Below are positions 1-8,734 of a DNA stretch of 64,000 nt, one piece after another (the stretch's first letter is position 1; every line of letters begins with the position of its first letter). The notes beneath the pieces are model-generated. The model was not told the DNA's origin and did not search any database. It worked only from the letters and a program-made list of their open reading frames with translations. Origin of the DNA: Streptomyces sp. NBC_01454 (GTDB lineage: Bacteria; Actinomycetota; Actinomycetes; Streptomycetales; Streptomycetaceae); assembly GCF_036227565.1 (NCBI RefSeq), contig NZ_CP109460.1, forward strand, positions 1,178,001 through 1,242,000, in the 5' to 3' direction. The translations under genes and the position numbers were made by a program.

Positions 1-1224
1 TCGGACCGCTTCTTCGCCCTCTGGTCGTGGGGCGGGGTCCTGCTGTCCGCGGCCGTGGCGGCGGGTGCCGCGGACGCCGTCCCGCTGTGGGCGGCGATGC
101 TGATGTGGGCCGCGCTGTGGGTGCTGTATCTGTCGATCGTGAACGTCGGGCAGACCTGGTACGGCTTCGGCTGGGAATCGCTGCTGCTGGAGGCCGGCTC
201 GCTGGCGGTGTTCCTCGGCAATGCCGACACCGCTCCCCCGGTCCTGGTCATGTGGCTGCTGCGGTGGGTGCTGTTCCGGGTGGAGTTCGGGGCCGGGCTG
301 ATCAAGATGCGCGGCGACCGCTGCTGGCGGGATCTGACCTGTCTGTACTACCACCACGAGACCCAGCCGATGCCCGGCCCGCTGAGCTGGTTCTTCCACC
401 ATCTGCCGCGGCCCCTCCACCGGGTCGAGACGGCCGCCAACCATGTCGCGCAACTCGCCGTCCCGGTCCTGCTGTTCACTCCGCAGCCGATTGCCGGGTG
501 GGCCGCCGCCGCGATGGTCATCACCCAGCTGTGGCTGGTGCTGTCCGGGAACTTCGCCTGGCTGAACTGGGTGACCATCGCCCTCGCCCTGTCGGCCGCC
601 GCCCCGCTGTGGGGCGGGCCGTCCGCACCGTCCGGCGCGCCGCCGCTGTGGTTCGAGGTGCTGGTCCTCCTCGCCACCGCCGGCGTGCTCGCGCTCAGCT
701 ACCGGCCCGCACGCAATCTGCTGACCCGGCAGCAGATGATGAACACGTCCTACGAGTCGCTGCATCTGGTCAATTCGTACGGGGCCTTCGGCACGATCAC
801 CCGGGTGCGACGGGAGATCGTGGTGGAGGGGACGGCGGACGCGGTGACCGGGCCGGAGACCATCTGGCTGGCGTACGAGTTCCACGGGAAGCCGGGCGGG
901 GTACGGCGGCTGCCGCGCCAGTTCGCGCCGTACCACCTGCGGCTGGACTGGCTGATGTGGTTCGCCGCGCTGTCGCCCGCCTATGCGCGGGCGTGGTTCG
1001 TGCCGTTCGTGGCGCGGCTGCTGGAGAACGACCGGGACACCCTGCGGCTGCTGCGCAGCAATCCGTTCCCCGAGGTGCCGCCAGCCCGGATCAGGGCCCG
1101 GGTCTTCCGCTACCGCTTCACGACGTGGCGGGAACTGCGGGAGACCGGAGCGTGGTGGCACCGGACCGAGGAGCAGGAGTTTCTGGCGCCGGCCGGGCGG
1201 TCAGCTCTGCACGGAAGGCGATGA
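1..1224 (+). CDS. Lipase maturation factor family membrane protein (5' partial)
   Basis: The open frame runs from the first base of the window, so the N-terminus lies outside and 407 residues are visible. The sequence resembles the lipase maturation factor (LMF1) family: a run of hydrophobic helices in the first half, then the family-typical stretch around residues 80-135 with WLLRWVLFRVEFGAGLIKMR and CWRDLTCLYYHHETQPMPGP, and a C-terminal domain with YEFHGKPGG and a Trp/Leu-rich segment. Animal LMF1 helps fold secreted lipases in the ER. In actinobacteria the role is unproven, and a membrane-bound assembly function is only an inference. Its 3' end overlaps the convergent TPR gene by about 107 nt. 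Confidence 0.85.
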   Translation, partial: SDRFFALWSWGGVLLSAAVAAGAADAVPLWAAMLMWAALWVLYLSIVNVGQTWYGFGWESLLLEAGSLAVFLGNADTAPPVLVMWLLRWVLFRVEFGAGLIKMRGDRCWRDLTCLYYHHETQPMPGPLSWFFHHLPRPLHRVETAANHVAQLAVPVLLFTPQPIAGWAAAAMVITQLWLVLSGNFAWLNWVTIALALSAAAPLWGGPSAPSGAPPLWFEVLVLLATAGVLALSYRPARNLLTRQQMMNTSYESLHLVNSYGAFGTITRVRREIVVEGTADAVTGPETIWLAYEFHGKPGGVRRLPRQFAPYHLRLDWLMWFAALSPAYARAWFVPFVARLLENDRDTLRLLRSNPFPEVPPARIRARVFRYRFTTWRELRETGAWWHRTEEQEFLAPAGRSALHGRR

Positions 1225-2206
1225 CCATGTCGCGGGCGTGACGCAGTCCGATCCGCCGGAAGTCCCGCTCCAGCGCGGCGAGTTCGGTCAGCGTCTCGTC
1301 CCGGTCACGGCCCAGGCGGGCGCGGGACTTGGCCAGTCCGAGCCGGGAGAGGGCCACCCCGCGCGGCTCCTGCATCTCGCGGAACTCGCGCAGCGCGACC
1401 GAGTAGGTCTCGCGCGCGCACTCGTAACGTCCCGCGCGGTAGAAGACATTGCCGCGCATCTTGTGGTTGTAGGCCAGCGCGCTCGCCAGGTCCATGGTGC
1501 GGCAGATCGCCTCCGCCTCGGACAGCAGTGCCAGCGCCCGGTCCGTCTCGCCCTGTACGGACAGGACGTCGGCGACGCCGCGCAGCGACCAGGCGCGCCC
1601 GCGGTGGTCCTCCGCGTCGGCGGCTATGCGGGCGGACTCCTCGAAGAGTTCCAGGGCCTTGGCGTACCCGCCGGTGTTGCGGTGCATCTGGGCGATGCCC
1701 GACATCGCCCAGACCGTGTGCCGGGCCTCGCCGTGCTGTTGGGCCTGTGCGAGCAACTCCTCGTGGAGTGCGGCGACCGCGGCGTAGTCGCCCTGGATAC
1801 GGCCGGTTTCGGCCAGGCCGGCGAGCGCATAGCCGTGGGCGAGGCGGTCGCCACTGCCCTCGGCGAGGGTGACGGCGTGGGCGAGCAGCCGACGGGCGAG
1901 CGGCAGGGATCCGCACTGCCGCGCCAGGGTGCCACCGCTCCACAACGCCCAGGCCCTGGCGCCGGCATCACCCGCGGTGCGGGCACTGCGGTAGCTCTCG
2001 CGCCAGGCCTCGCCCGCCTCCGTCACCCGGCCGAGCCGCCGGTTGGCCTCGGCGACCGCGAGCGCGGCCCGGGCCCGCTCCAGTGCGGTGCCCGCCTCGG
2101 CGTGTGCGCGACTCGCCGTGGCCAACACCTCCTCGTAGGAGGAGTTCACACCCAGCGCCGAGCCCAACTCGCCCTGGTATTCCGGGGCGAATGCCTTGCC
2201 GTACAT
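1118..2206 (-). CDS. Tetratricopeptide repeat protein
   Basis: A 362-residue protein made almost wholly of helical TPR-like repeats from about residue 25 to 330, recognisable by recurrent A-x-A-L-x-x-A-E/G-D patterns such as GGYAKALELFEESARIA and GDYAAVAALHEELLAQA. It has no signal peptide, helix-turn-helix or NB-ARC P-loop, so it looks like the TPR sensor part of AfsR/SARP-type regulators standing alone. It probably serves as a protein-protein interaction scaffold; no partner is evident. The start ATG is the first in frame. The tail (about 35 residues, Pro/Ala-rich) is encoded opposite the end of the lipase-maturation-factor gene, an unusually long convergent coding overlap. It may end earlier in relatives. 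Confidence 0.7.
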   Translation of the reverse strand: MYGKAFAPEYQGELGSALGVNSSYEEVLATASRAHAEAGTALERARAALAVAEANRRLGRVTEAGEAWRESYRSARTAGDAGARAWALWSGGTLARQCGSLPLARRLLAHAVTLAEGSGDRLAHGYALAGLAETGRIQGDYAAVAALHEELLAQAQQHGEARHTVWAMSGIAQMHRNTGGYAKALELFEESARIAADAEDHRGRAWSLRGVADVLSVQGETDRALALLSEAEAICRTMDLASALAYNHKMRGNVFYRAGRYECARETYSVALREFREMQEPRGVALSRLGLAKSRARLGRDRDETLTELAALERDFRRIGLRHARDMVIAFRAELTARPAPETPAPRSGATTLRSPAVPATS

Positions 2207-2501
2207 ATCTCCGTGGCCTCCCGATCAGCTCCGTACCTTGATCACAAACCTATGAGCGGTGAGAGCCCGGCGAATCCGTCCGCGTATGTGTTGTGCCGTA
2301 CGACTCGAGTGCTACGGGTGGGGCTGGTGGTCATCATGAGGATGTAGGGGCATGTCAGGGTCAACCGTCCGACACGGCCGTCATGGTGGGTGGCACACCG
2401 GGGCCTCACGCCCTGCCCTGCTTGCCTCCACGGGCCGGACGAGCCAGGCTTTCCCCGACCGACCGATCGCCTACCGGCACCGCCGACCACCGAGGTGTGG
2501 C

Positions 2502-3710
2502 ATGAGCGCAACACGTACGGGAACGAGGGCCGGGGCAGGGATCGGCCGCCGGCGGTTCCTCGGCGTCGCGGCCGGGCTGACCGCGACCGCCGGGACGGGG
2601 GCGGGGCTGCCGACGAGGCAGGACGCGCGGCCCGCACCCGCCACCCGTCGTCCCGGCCGCCGGCCCCCCGGCACCCGGCCGCTCTTCCTGGGGACGTACA
2701 CCTCCCCGCCCGGCGGCGGGACCGGCGTCGGGGTCGGCACGTACGACACCACGACTGGGCAGATCACCACCACCGGGGTCGTGGAGGGGGTCGCCGATCC
2801 CTCCTTTCTCGCCGTGGCGCCGTCCGGTCGCACCCTCTACGCGGTCGATGAGCAGGAGCAGGGCGCGGTGACGGCCATGGCGCTGCGGCCGGACGGGCCG
2901 CCCGTGGTGCTGGGGTCCCGGTCGACGGGCGGCGCGGGGCCCTGCCATCTGTCGGTGCATCCCGGCGGGCGCCGGCTGCTGAGCGCCAACTACCTCTCCG
3001 GCAGTGTGGCGGTGCATCCGATCGACCCGGCCACGGGGGCGCTGGGCGCGCGCACGGACCTGGTCACGCACTCCAGCCCGCCGCCCGGTCCCGGCCAGGA
3101 CGGGCCGCATGCCCACCAGATCCTCAGCAGCCCGGACGGCCGCTTCGTGCTGGCGGTCGACCTCGGCAACGACACCGTCTACACCTACCGGCTGGACGAG
3201 CCGGCCGGACGGCTCGTCCAGGTGTCGACCGCGGCGCTGCGGCCCGGCGCCGGCCCCCGGCATCTGACCTTCCACCCCTCCGGGGCCTTCGCCTATCTGG
3301 CGAACGAGGTCGACAACACGGTCGTGGTCTGCCGCTACGACCGCCGGACGGGGCGGCTCGTGCCCGGTGCGCCGCAGTCGACGGGGACCGGTCCGGGCAC
3401 CAGCTTCCCGTCGGAGATCCTGGTCACCCGGGACGGCCGCTTCGCCTATCTCGCCAATCGCGGTGACAACAGCCTCACCCGCTATGCCGTGGAGGCGGCC
3501 GGGGCGCGGCTGCGGCTGCTGGACACCGTGCCGGTGGGCGGGGACTTCCCCCGGCAGATCGCCTTCTCGCCGGATCAGCGGTGGCTGTTCGCGGCGAACC
3601 AGAAGTCGGGGTCGGTGACGGTGTTCGCGGTGGACGCCCGGACCGGAGCGCTGCGCAGCGCCGGCGCGCCGTTCGCGGCGCCGATCCCGGTGTGCGTGCT
3701 GCCGCTGTGA
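2502..3710 (+). CDS. Secreted lactonase family beta-propeller protein
   Basis: A 402-residue protein. An ATG follows a GAGG-like site; the open frame extends further upstream, but this start places a Tat signal at residues 16-40 (twin-arginine motif RRRFLG, then an alanine-rich stretch). The body is a seven-bladed propeller of the 6-phosphogluconolactonase/lactonase type, with repeated blades such as PSFLAVAPSGRTLYAV, GPCHLSVHPGGRRLLSANYL, GPRHLTFHPSGAFAYLANE and FPRQIAFSPDQRWLFAANQ. The family hydrolyses sugar lactones, but substrates of exported actinobacterial members are not established. It stands alone; the permease downstream is separated by about 166 nt. Confidence 0.85.
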   Translation: MSATRTGTRAGAGIGRRRFLGVAAGLTATAGTGAGLPTRQDARPAPATRRPGRRPPGTRPLFLGTYTSPPGGGTGVGVGTYDTTTGQITTTGVVEGVADPSFLAVAPSGRTLYAVDEQEQGAVTAMALRPDGPPVVLGSRSTGGAGPCHLSVHPGGRRLLSANYLSGSVAVHPIDPATGALGARTDLVTHSSPPPGPGQDGPHAHQILSSPDGRFVLAVDLGNDTVYTYRLDEPAGRLVQVSTAALRPGAGPRHLTFHPSGAFAYLANEVDNTVVVCRYDRRTGRLVPGAPQSTGTGPGTSFPSEILVTRDGRFAYLANRGDNSLTRYAVEAAGARLRLLDTVPVGGDFPRQIAFSPDQRWLFAANQKSGSVTVFAVDARTGALRSAGAPFAAPIPVCVLPL

Positions 3711-3770
3711 GAGCGGGACGCCGACGGGCCGGGCCCGCCATGGAGGTCCCGCCGCCGGAATCCATGCCCG

Positions 3771-3791
3771 TATCCCGTATCCCGTATCCCG
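3771..3791. repeat. Three tandem copies of the 7-mer TATCCCG
   Basis: Three perfect head-to-tail copies (3771-3777, 3778-3784, 3785-3791) lie in the 166-nt gap between the lactonase and permease genes. Similar triplicate 8-9-mers occur in two other gaps of this window (22431-22454 and 59802-59828). They are probably slippage products. No regulatory role can be shown. Confidence 0.8.
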
Positions 3792-3876
3792 TTCGCCGTC
3801 CTCCGTCTGCCGGCATCCGGCTGCTGAAACATTGCGGCAATGGCCCTGCATGGTGGGCCGATTAGCGTCGGCCTCC

Positions 3877-5283
3877 ATGAGTACGGGAACGATTCGGGAC
3901 GACAGCACCGCACGGACCGAGGCGCCGGCCGCGCCGGGCGGGCTGCGGCAGGGGCTCAAGCAACGCCATATGCGGTTGATCGCGCTGGGCGGGGTCATCG
4001 GGGCCGGGCTGTTCGTCGGCAGCGGAGTGGTCATCCGCGCCACCGGTCCGGCCGCCGTGCTGTCGTTCCTGGCGGCCGGGGTGCTCACCGTGCTGATCAT
4101 GCGGATGCTGGCCGAGATGACCGTCGCCCGCCCGGCGCTGGGGTCCTTCTACGCCCATGTCCGCGAGACCCTGGGGCTGCGGGCCGGGTTCACGGTGGGC
4201 TGGCTGTACTGGTACTTCTTCGTCATCGTGGTCGCCGTCGAGGCGGTGGCCGGCGGCCGGATCGTCCAACTGTGGCTTCCCGGCGCCCCGTTGTGGGCGG
4301 TCAGCCTGGTCCTGATGGGGCTGCTGACCGCGACCAACATGGTCTCGGCGCGCTCCTACGGCGAGTTCGAGTACTGGTTCTCGTCGGTCAAGATCCTGGC
4401 GATCGTGGTGTTCCTCTTCCTCGGCGCGCTGTACGTGCTGGGGCTGTGGCCGGGCTCGCCGGGCGGTCTGGGCACTCTGACGGCGCACGGCGGGTTCGCG
4501 CCCGCGGGCGCCGGCGCGGTGCTGGCCGGTGTCGTGCCCTGCGTCGGGTTCTTCACCGGCGCCGAGATCGTGACGATCGCGGCCGCCGAATCGGCCGAGC
4601 CGGAGCGGGCGGTGGCGGAGGCGATCCGCTCGATCGTGCTGCGCGTGGTGGCGTTCTACGTGCTGTCGGTCTTCCTGGTGGTCGCGGTGGTGCCGTGGAC
4701 CTCGAAGGCGGTCGGGGTGAGTCCGTACGCGGCGGTGCTGGACCGGCTCGCCGTCCCCGCGGCCGGTACGGTCATGAACGCCCTGGTGCTGATTGCCGTG
4801 CTGTCCTGCCTGAACTCCGCGCTGTACACGTCCTCCCGGATGCTGTTCGCGCTCACCCGCAACGGGGACGCACCACACGGCTTCGCGAAGGTCAGCGGGG
4901 GCGGGGTCCCGCGCAGGGCGCTGCTGGCCGGGACGTCCGCCGGCTATCTGTCGGTGATCGCGGCCTGGATCTCACCCGATGTCGTCTTCCCGTTCCTGAT
5001 CAACTCCTATGGTGCCGTCGCCCTGTTCGTCTATCTGGCGATCGCGGTCGCGCAGGTACGGATGCGGCGGAAGCTGGAGCGTACGGAGCCGGAGCGGCTG
5101 ACGCTGCGGATGTGGCTGTTCCCGTGGCTGAGCCGGCTGACCATCGCCCTGATGACGGTGGTGATCGGGTCGATGGCGTTCCTGCCGGACAGCCGGGCGC
5201 AGTTCTGGCTGAGTCTGCTGACGGTGGCCGTGGTGCTGGCCGGCTACGAACTGCGCCGCCGGAAGGGGCCGGCCGGCGGATAG
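3877..5283 (+). CDS. APC family amino acid permease
   Basis: A 468-residue, twelve-helix transporter of the amino acid-polyamine-organocation superfamily. Residues 20-50 hold the substrate-site signature of the amino acid transporter group (RHMRLIALGGVIGAGLFVGS), followed by the conserved helix-2 and helix-3 region with AEMTVARPALGSFYAHV. It resembles the GabP/AnsP/ProY subgroup, a proton symporter bringing amino acids or GABA into the cytoplasm; the exact substrate cannot be read. The start is the ATG at MSTGTIRD; the open frame extends upstream without a better site. It ends four nucleotides before the stop of the convergent PaaX-type gene. Confidence 0.88.
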   Translation: MSTGTIRDDSTARTEAPAAPGGLRQGLKQRHMRLIALGGVIGAGLFVGSGVVIRATGPAAVLSFLAAGVLTVLIMRMLAEMTVARPALGSFYAHVRETLGLRAGFTVGWLYWYFFVIVVAVEAVAGGRIVQLWLPGAPLWAVSLVLMGLLTATNMVSARSYGEFEYWFSSVKILAIVVFLFLGALYVLGLWPGSPGGLGTLTAHGGFAPAGAGAVLAGVVPCVGFFTGAEIVTIAAAESAEPERAVAEAIRSIVLRVVAFYVLSVFLVVAVVPWTSKAVGVSPYAAVLDRLAVPAAGTVMNALVLIAVLSCLNSALYTSSRMLFALTRNGDAPHGFAKVSGGGVPRRALLAGTSAGYLSVIAAWISPDVVFPFLINSYGAVALFVYLAIAVAQVRMRRKLERTEPERLTLRMWLFPWLSRLTIALMTVVIGSMAFLPDSRAQFWLSLLTVAVVLAGYELRRRKGPAGG

Positions 5284-5287
5284 CCCC

Positions 5288-6061
5288 CTACCCGCCCACG
5301 TACTGCCGCAGCAGCTCGCCCAGCTCGTCCTCGAACTCGGCGTAGTGCAGGCGGAGTTGTTCGCCGGGCCAGCTCTCGGGGAGCAGTCCGGCGGGGAGCA
5401 GGGGGTCGGCGAGGAGGTGGCGGAGTGCGGCGGCCGCGACGGTGAAGCGGTCGGCGGGGGTCGCGGCGCCGCCCAGTGCGGCGCTCAGGTCGCGGGCCCG
5501 CCGTGCCCAGCCGGGCAGGTCCCACAGCCGGCCGGCGAGCGCCGCGGGGTCGCCGTCCGGGGTGCCGGTGAGCCAGGTGCACTGCTCGGTGACGACGGCC
5601 GGGCGGGGTCGGTCGAGGTTGGCGGGGCGCAGCCAGCTGCCCTCGCGCAGCTCGGCCAGCCGCAGCGCCGCCATCGCCTGGCGCAGCGCGGTGCGCTCGG
5701 CGGCCGGCCGGCGCTCCGGGGTGGTGACCACGGCGATCTCCCAGTCCCCGTGCCAGGGCCGGGTCCTCGGTGCGCGGCTCTCGTCCTGGCGGGTCTGGCG
5801 GTCCAGCAGCCGGGGGGTGAGTGCGTACGCGCCGTCGCTCTGGCGCAGGTCACCGGCGGCCACCATGCGGGAGAGCGCGACCCGCACGGTGCCCTCGGCG
5901 ATGCCGAAGAGCTCGCCGACCCGCACCAGGGCACGGGCGGGCAGCCGCGGCGGGTGATGCCCCAGCAGGGTGCTCAGCACGATGGAGCGGGCGGTGAGCG
6001 GCCGCAGGGCGAGCGCGGTGGCCGCCGGGTCGCCGCTGGTGCCGGTGTCGTCGTCGTTCAT
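5288..6061 (-). CDS. PaaX family transcriptional repressor
   Basis: A 257-residue regulator. The N-terminal winged helix (residues about 20-90: ARSIVLSTLLGHH, then FGIAEGTVRVALSRMVAAGDL) and the central segment beginning PWHGDWEIAVV match PaaX, which represses phenylacetate catabolism in E. coli and releases DNA on binding an acyl-CoA ligand. It is divergent from an acyl-CoA dehydrogenase/enoyl-CoA hydratase pair, with only 74 nt between starts, so it probably controls that pair. No paa ring-epoxidase genes are visible, so the inducer is more likely another acyl-CoA. Confidence 0.88.
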   Translation of the reverse strand: MNDDDTGTSGDPAATALALRPLTARSIVLSTLLGHHPPRLPARALVRVGELFGIAEGTVRVALSRMVAAGDLRQSDGAYALTPRLLDRQTRQDESRAPRTRPWHGDWEIAVVTTPERRPAAERTALRQAMAALRLAELREGSWLRPANLDRPRPAVVTEQCTWLTGTPDGDPAALAGRLWDLPGWARRARDLSAALGGAATPADRFTVAAAALRHLLADPLLPAGLLPESWPGEQLRLHYAEFEDELGELLRQYVGG

Positions 6062-6091
6062 ATGTGCCCGAAACTCTAGCGAGGCCCTCCA

Positions 6092-6125
6092 TTACAGTCT
6101 TCCCGCATCTGTTCGACTTCTGTAA
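6092..6125. promoter_or_regulatory. Inverted repeat TTACAG-N22-CTGTAA, candidate PaaX-type operator
   Basis: The half-sites TTACAG (6092-6097) and CTGTAA (6120-6125) lie in the 74-nt space between the divergent PaaX-type and acyl-CoA dehydrogenase starts. The right half overlaps TAACGT (6123-6128), a plausible -10 element seven nucleotides before the dehydrogenase ATG. A repressor bound here could block both promoters. The assignment is inferred from position and symmetry only. Confidence 0.4.
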
Positions 6126-6135
6126 CGTCAAGGGT

Positions 6136-7794
6136 ATGACCGTCACCCATGAAGTCGTGAATCAGGCTCCGCCGCTGACCGGGTTCAGTACGGCGGACGA
6201 GCCGGCCCTCCTGGAGGCGCTGCGCCGGGACGGGGCCGAGTGGGGCGTACCGGAGGTCGCCGAGCTCGGTGCGCTGGCCGGTTCGGCGGCGGTCCAGGAC
6301 CAGGCCCGCTGGGCGGAGGAGCATCCGCCCCGGCTGCGCACCCATGACCGGTTCGGCCACCGCGTCGACGAGGTCGAGTTCCACCCGGCCTGGCATCAGC
6401 TGATGACGGTGGCCGTGGAGCGGGGTCTGCACGCCGCGCCCTGGGCCGACGACCGCCCCGGCGCGCATCTGGTCCGTGCCGCGAAGTTCTACGTCTGGTC
6501 GCAGGCCGAGCCGGGACACGGCTGCCCGGTCTCGATGACCTACGCCGCGGTCCCCGCGCTGCGCGCCGCACCGGTTCTCGCCGCGCGGTACGAGCCGCTG
6601 CTCGCCGCCCGCAGCTACGACTTCGGGCTGCGGGCGCCGCTGACCAAGTCGGGCCTGATCGCCGGCATGTCGATGACGGAGAAGCAGGGCGGCTCCGACG
6701 TACGGGCCAACACCACCCGCGCGGTGCCGGCCGGCGACGGGACGTACCGCATCACCGGCCACAAGTGGTTCACCTCCGCGCCGATGAGCGACGTCTTCCT
6801 GGCGCTGGCGCAGACCGAGGAGGGGCTCGGCTGCTTCCTGCTGCCGCGGGTGCTGCCGGACGGCACGCTCAACGGCATGCGGCTGATGCGGCTCAAGGAC
6901 AAGCTGGGCAACCGCTCCAACGCGTCCTCCGAGATCGAGTACGACCAGGCGGTGGCCTGGCCGGTCGGGGAGCCGGGCCGCGGGGTGCGGACCATCGTCG
7001 AGATGGTGAACATGACCCGGCTGGACTGTGTGCTGGGCTCGGCGGCCGGGATGCGGGCCGGGCTGCGGCAGGCGCTGCACCACACCGCGCACCGGCGGGC
7101 GTTCGGGCGGGAGCTGGACCGGCAGCCGCTGATGCGCTCGGTGCTCGCGGATCTGGCGATCGAGTCGGAGGCGGCGACACTGCTGGGGATGCGGCTGGCG
7201 ACGGCGGTGGACCGCTCGCAGGCCGGGGACGCCGGTGAGGCGGCGCTGCGCCGGCTGGCGCTGGCGGCCGGCAAGTACTGGGTGTGCAAGCGGGGCAGCG
7301 CGCACGCGGCGGAGGCGCTGGAGTGCCTGGGCGGCAACGGCTATGTCGAGGACTCCGGCATGCCGCGGCTCTACCGGGAGGCGCCGCTACTGTCCATCTG
7401 GGAGGGCTCGGGCAATGTCGCGGCGCTCGATGTGCTGCGGGCGCTGGGCAGGGAACCGGCCGCGCTGGAGGCGTTCTTCGCCGAGGTGGAGACCGCGGCG
7501 GGCGCGGATCGCCGGCTGGACGCGGCGGTGGCGGGCGTCCGCAAGATGCTCGGCTCGTCGGCCGGTCCGGAGCGGGCGCAGCTGATGGCACGGTCGCTGG
7601 CGGAGCGGATGGCGCTGGTGCTCCAGGGGTCGCTGCTGGTGCGGTACAGCCACCCGGCCCTCGCCGACGCGTTCTGCGCCTCGCGGCTCGACGGGGAGTG
7701 GGGCAATGCCTTCGGCACGCTGCCGGCCGGCACCGATCTGACGGCGATCCTGGAGCATGTGCGGCCGCAGACCGCGCGCGGGGGCGGGGCCTGA
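6136..7794 (+). CDS. AidB-like acyl-CoA dehydrogenase
   Basis: A 552-residue flavoprotein, close to the length of E. coli AidB (about 540) and longer than ordinary acyl-CoA dehydrogenases because of an N-terminal extension (HPAWHQLM, then an entry helix). FAD-fold landmarks are visible: MSMTEKQGGSDVRANTT (about residue 185), TGHKWFTSAPMSD, and the C-terminal catalytic-base segment LLSIWEGSGNVAALD with Glu present. It may oxidise a branched or aromatic-derived acyl-CoA, or act in alkylation protection as AidB does. The linked hydratase and PaaX-type regulator favour acyl-CoA catabolism. The start ATG follows AAGGG closely and may be read from a near-leaderless transcript. Confidence 0.88.
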   Translation: MTVTHEVVNQAPPLTGFSTADEPALLEALRRDGAEWGVPEVAELGALAGSAAVQDQARWAEEHPPRLRTHDRFGHRVDEVEFHPAWHQLMTVAVERGLHAAPWADDRPGAHLVRAAKFYVWSQAEPGHGCPVSMTYAAVPALRAAPVLAARYEPLLAARSYDFGLRAPLTKSGLIAGMSMTEKQGGSDVRANTTRAVPAGDGTYRITGHKWFTSAPMSDVFLALAQTEEGLGCFLLPRVLPDGTLNGMRLMRLKDKLGNRSNASSEIEYDQAVAWPVGEPGRGVRTIVEMVNMTRLDCVLGSAAGMRAGLRQALHHTAHRRAFGRELDRQPLMRSVLADLAIESEAATLLGMRLATAVDRSQAGDAGEAALRRLALAAGKYWVCKRGSAHAAEALECLGGNGYVEDSGMPRLYREAPLLSIWEGSGNVAALDVLRALGREPAALEAFFAEVETAAGADRRLDAAVAGVRKMLGSSAGPERAQLMARSLAERMALVLQGSLLVRYSHPALADAFCASRLDGEWGNAFGTLPAGTDLTAILEHVRPQTARGGGA

Positions 7795-8561
7795 TGTCCG
7801 TACGGGTGGAGCGCACCGGTCCGGTGACCACGGTGGTGCTCTCCCGGCCGGCGTCCCGCAACGCGGTCGACGGTCCGACGGCACGTCAACTGGCCGATGC
7901 CTTCCGGGAGTTCGACGCCGATGCGGCGGCGCGGGTCGCGGTGCTGTGGGGCGAGGGCGGGACGTTCTGCTCCGGTGCCGACCTCAAGGCGATCGGCACC
8001 GAGCGCGGCAACCGCGTGGCGGCGGACGGGGACGGGCCGATGGGGCCGACCCGGATGCGGCTCGGCAAGCCGGTGATCGCGGCGATCGCCGGGCACGCGG
8101 TGGCCGGCGGTCTGGAGCTGGCGCTGTGGTGCGATCTCCGGGTGGCGGAGGAGGACGCGGTCCTCGGCGTCTTCTGCCGGCGCTGGGGCGTGCCGTTGAT
8201 CGACGGCGGCACGGTGCGGCTGCCGCGGCTGATCGGCGCGAGCCGGGCGAGGGACCTGGTGCTGACGGGGCGGCCGGTCCCGGCCGCGGAGGCGCTGTCC
8301 ATCGGGCTGGTCCACCGTGTGGTGCCGGCCGGTTCGGCTCGTGCGGAGGCGGAGCTGCTGGCGGCGGAGATCGCCCGTTTCCCGCAGGCGTGCCTGCGCA
8401 GCGACCGCGCCTCCCTGCTGGACCAGGAGGGCCGGGACGAGGAGTCGGCCATGGCCGTGGAACTCGCCCACGGGCAGGCCGTCCTGGCCGAGGCCCAGGA
8501 GGGCGCGGCGCGGTTCGCCGCGGGGGCGGGGCGGCACGGGGCGGCGGACCCGAACGGGTGA
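7794..8561 (+). CDS. Enoyl-CoA hydratase/crotonase family protein
   Basis: A 255-residue crotonase-fold enzyme. Its ATG shares one base with the stop of the dehydrogenase (TGATG), so the two are translationally coupled. The oxyanion-hole segment GTFCSGADLKAIG (about residue 60) and the helix with the first catalytic Glu (HAVAGGLELALWCDLRVAE, about residue 105) are present. The second catalytic Glu of rat mitochondrial hydratase is not conserved (FCRRWGVPLIDGG), which is common in actinobacterial relatives and leaves the reaction open (hydratase, isomerase or hydrolase). It follows the dehydrogenase in a beta-oxidation-like pair probably governed by the divergent PaaX-type protein. Confidence 0.88.
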   Translation: MSVRVERTGPVTTVVLSRPASRNAVDGPTARQLADAFREFDADAAARVAVLWGEGGTFCSGADLKAIGTERGNRVAADGDGPMGPTRMRLGKPVIAAIAGHAVAGGLELALWCDLRVAEEDAVLGVFCRRWGVPLIDGGTVRLPRLIGASRARDLVLTGRPVPAAEALSIGLVHRVVPAGSARAEAELLAAEIARFPQACLRSDRASLLDQEGRDEESAMAVELAHGQAVLAEAQEGAARFAAGAGRHGAADPNG

Positions 8562-8609
8562 GACGGCGCCCGGTCCGGGTCCCACCCGGTCCGGTAACCG
8601 GTCACGGCC

Positions 8610-8645
8610 GTGTTCGCGCCCCGTCCGCGGGCGGGGCGCGAACAC
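8610..8645 (+). terminator. Strong hairpin after the acyl-CoA dehydrogenase/hydratase operon
   Basis: A perfect 14-bp stem (GTGTTCGCGCCCCG with CGGGGCGCGAACAC) and an 8-nt loop, about 50 nt after the hydratase stop. There is no T-run, which is usual for streptomycete terminators. Confidence 0.65.
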
Positions 8646-8734
8646 CGCCGCCGCGGACAGGGCGGGTCTCGTTGCCCGCGGCCGGCTCGCCGCGTACGGT
8701 CGCGCCGTCCCCGCCCCGCTGCCAGGAGCACCGC

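Noticed and set aside
2406..4100. Long minus-strand open frame (564 codons) across the lactonase gene
   Set aside because: It is an antisense shadow caused by high-GC codon bias: repetitive Arg/Gly/Ala composition, no domain, and a clear Tat-exported lactonase on the plus strand.
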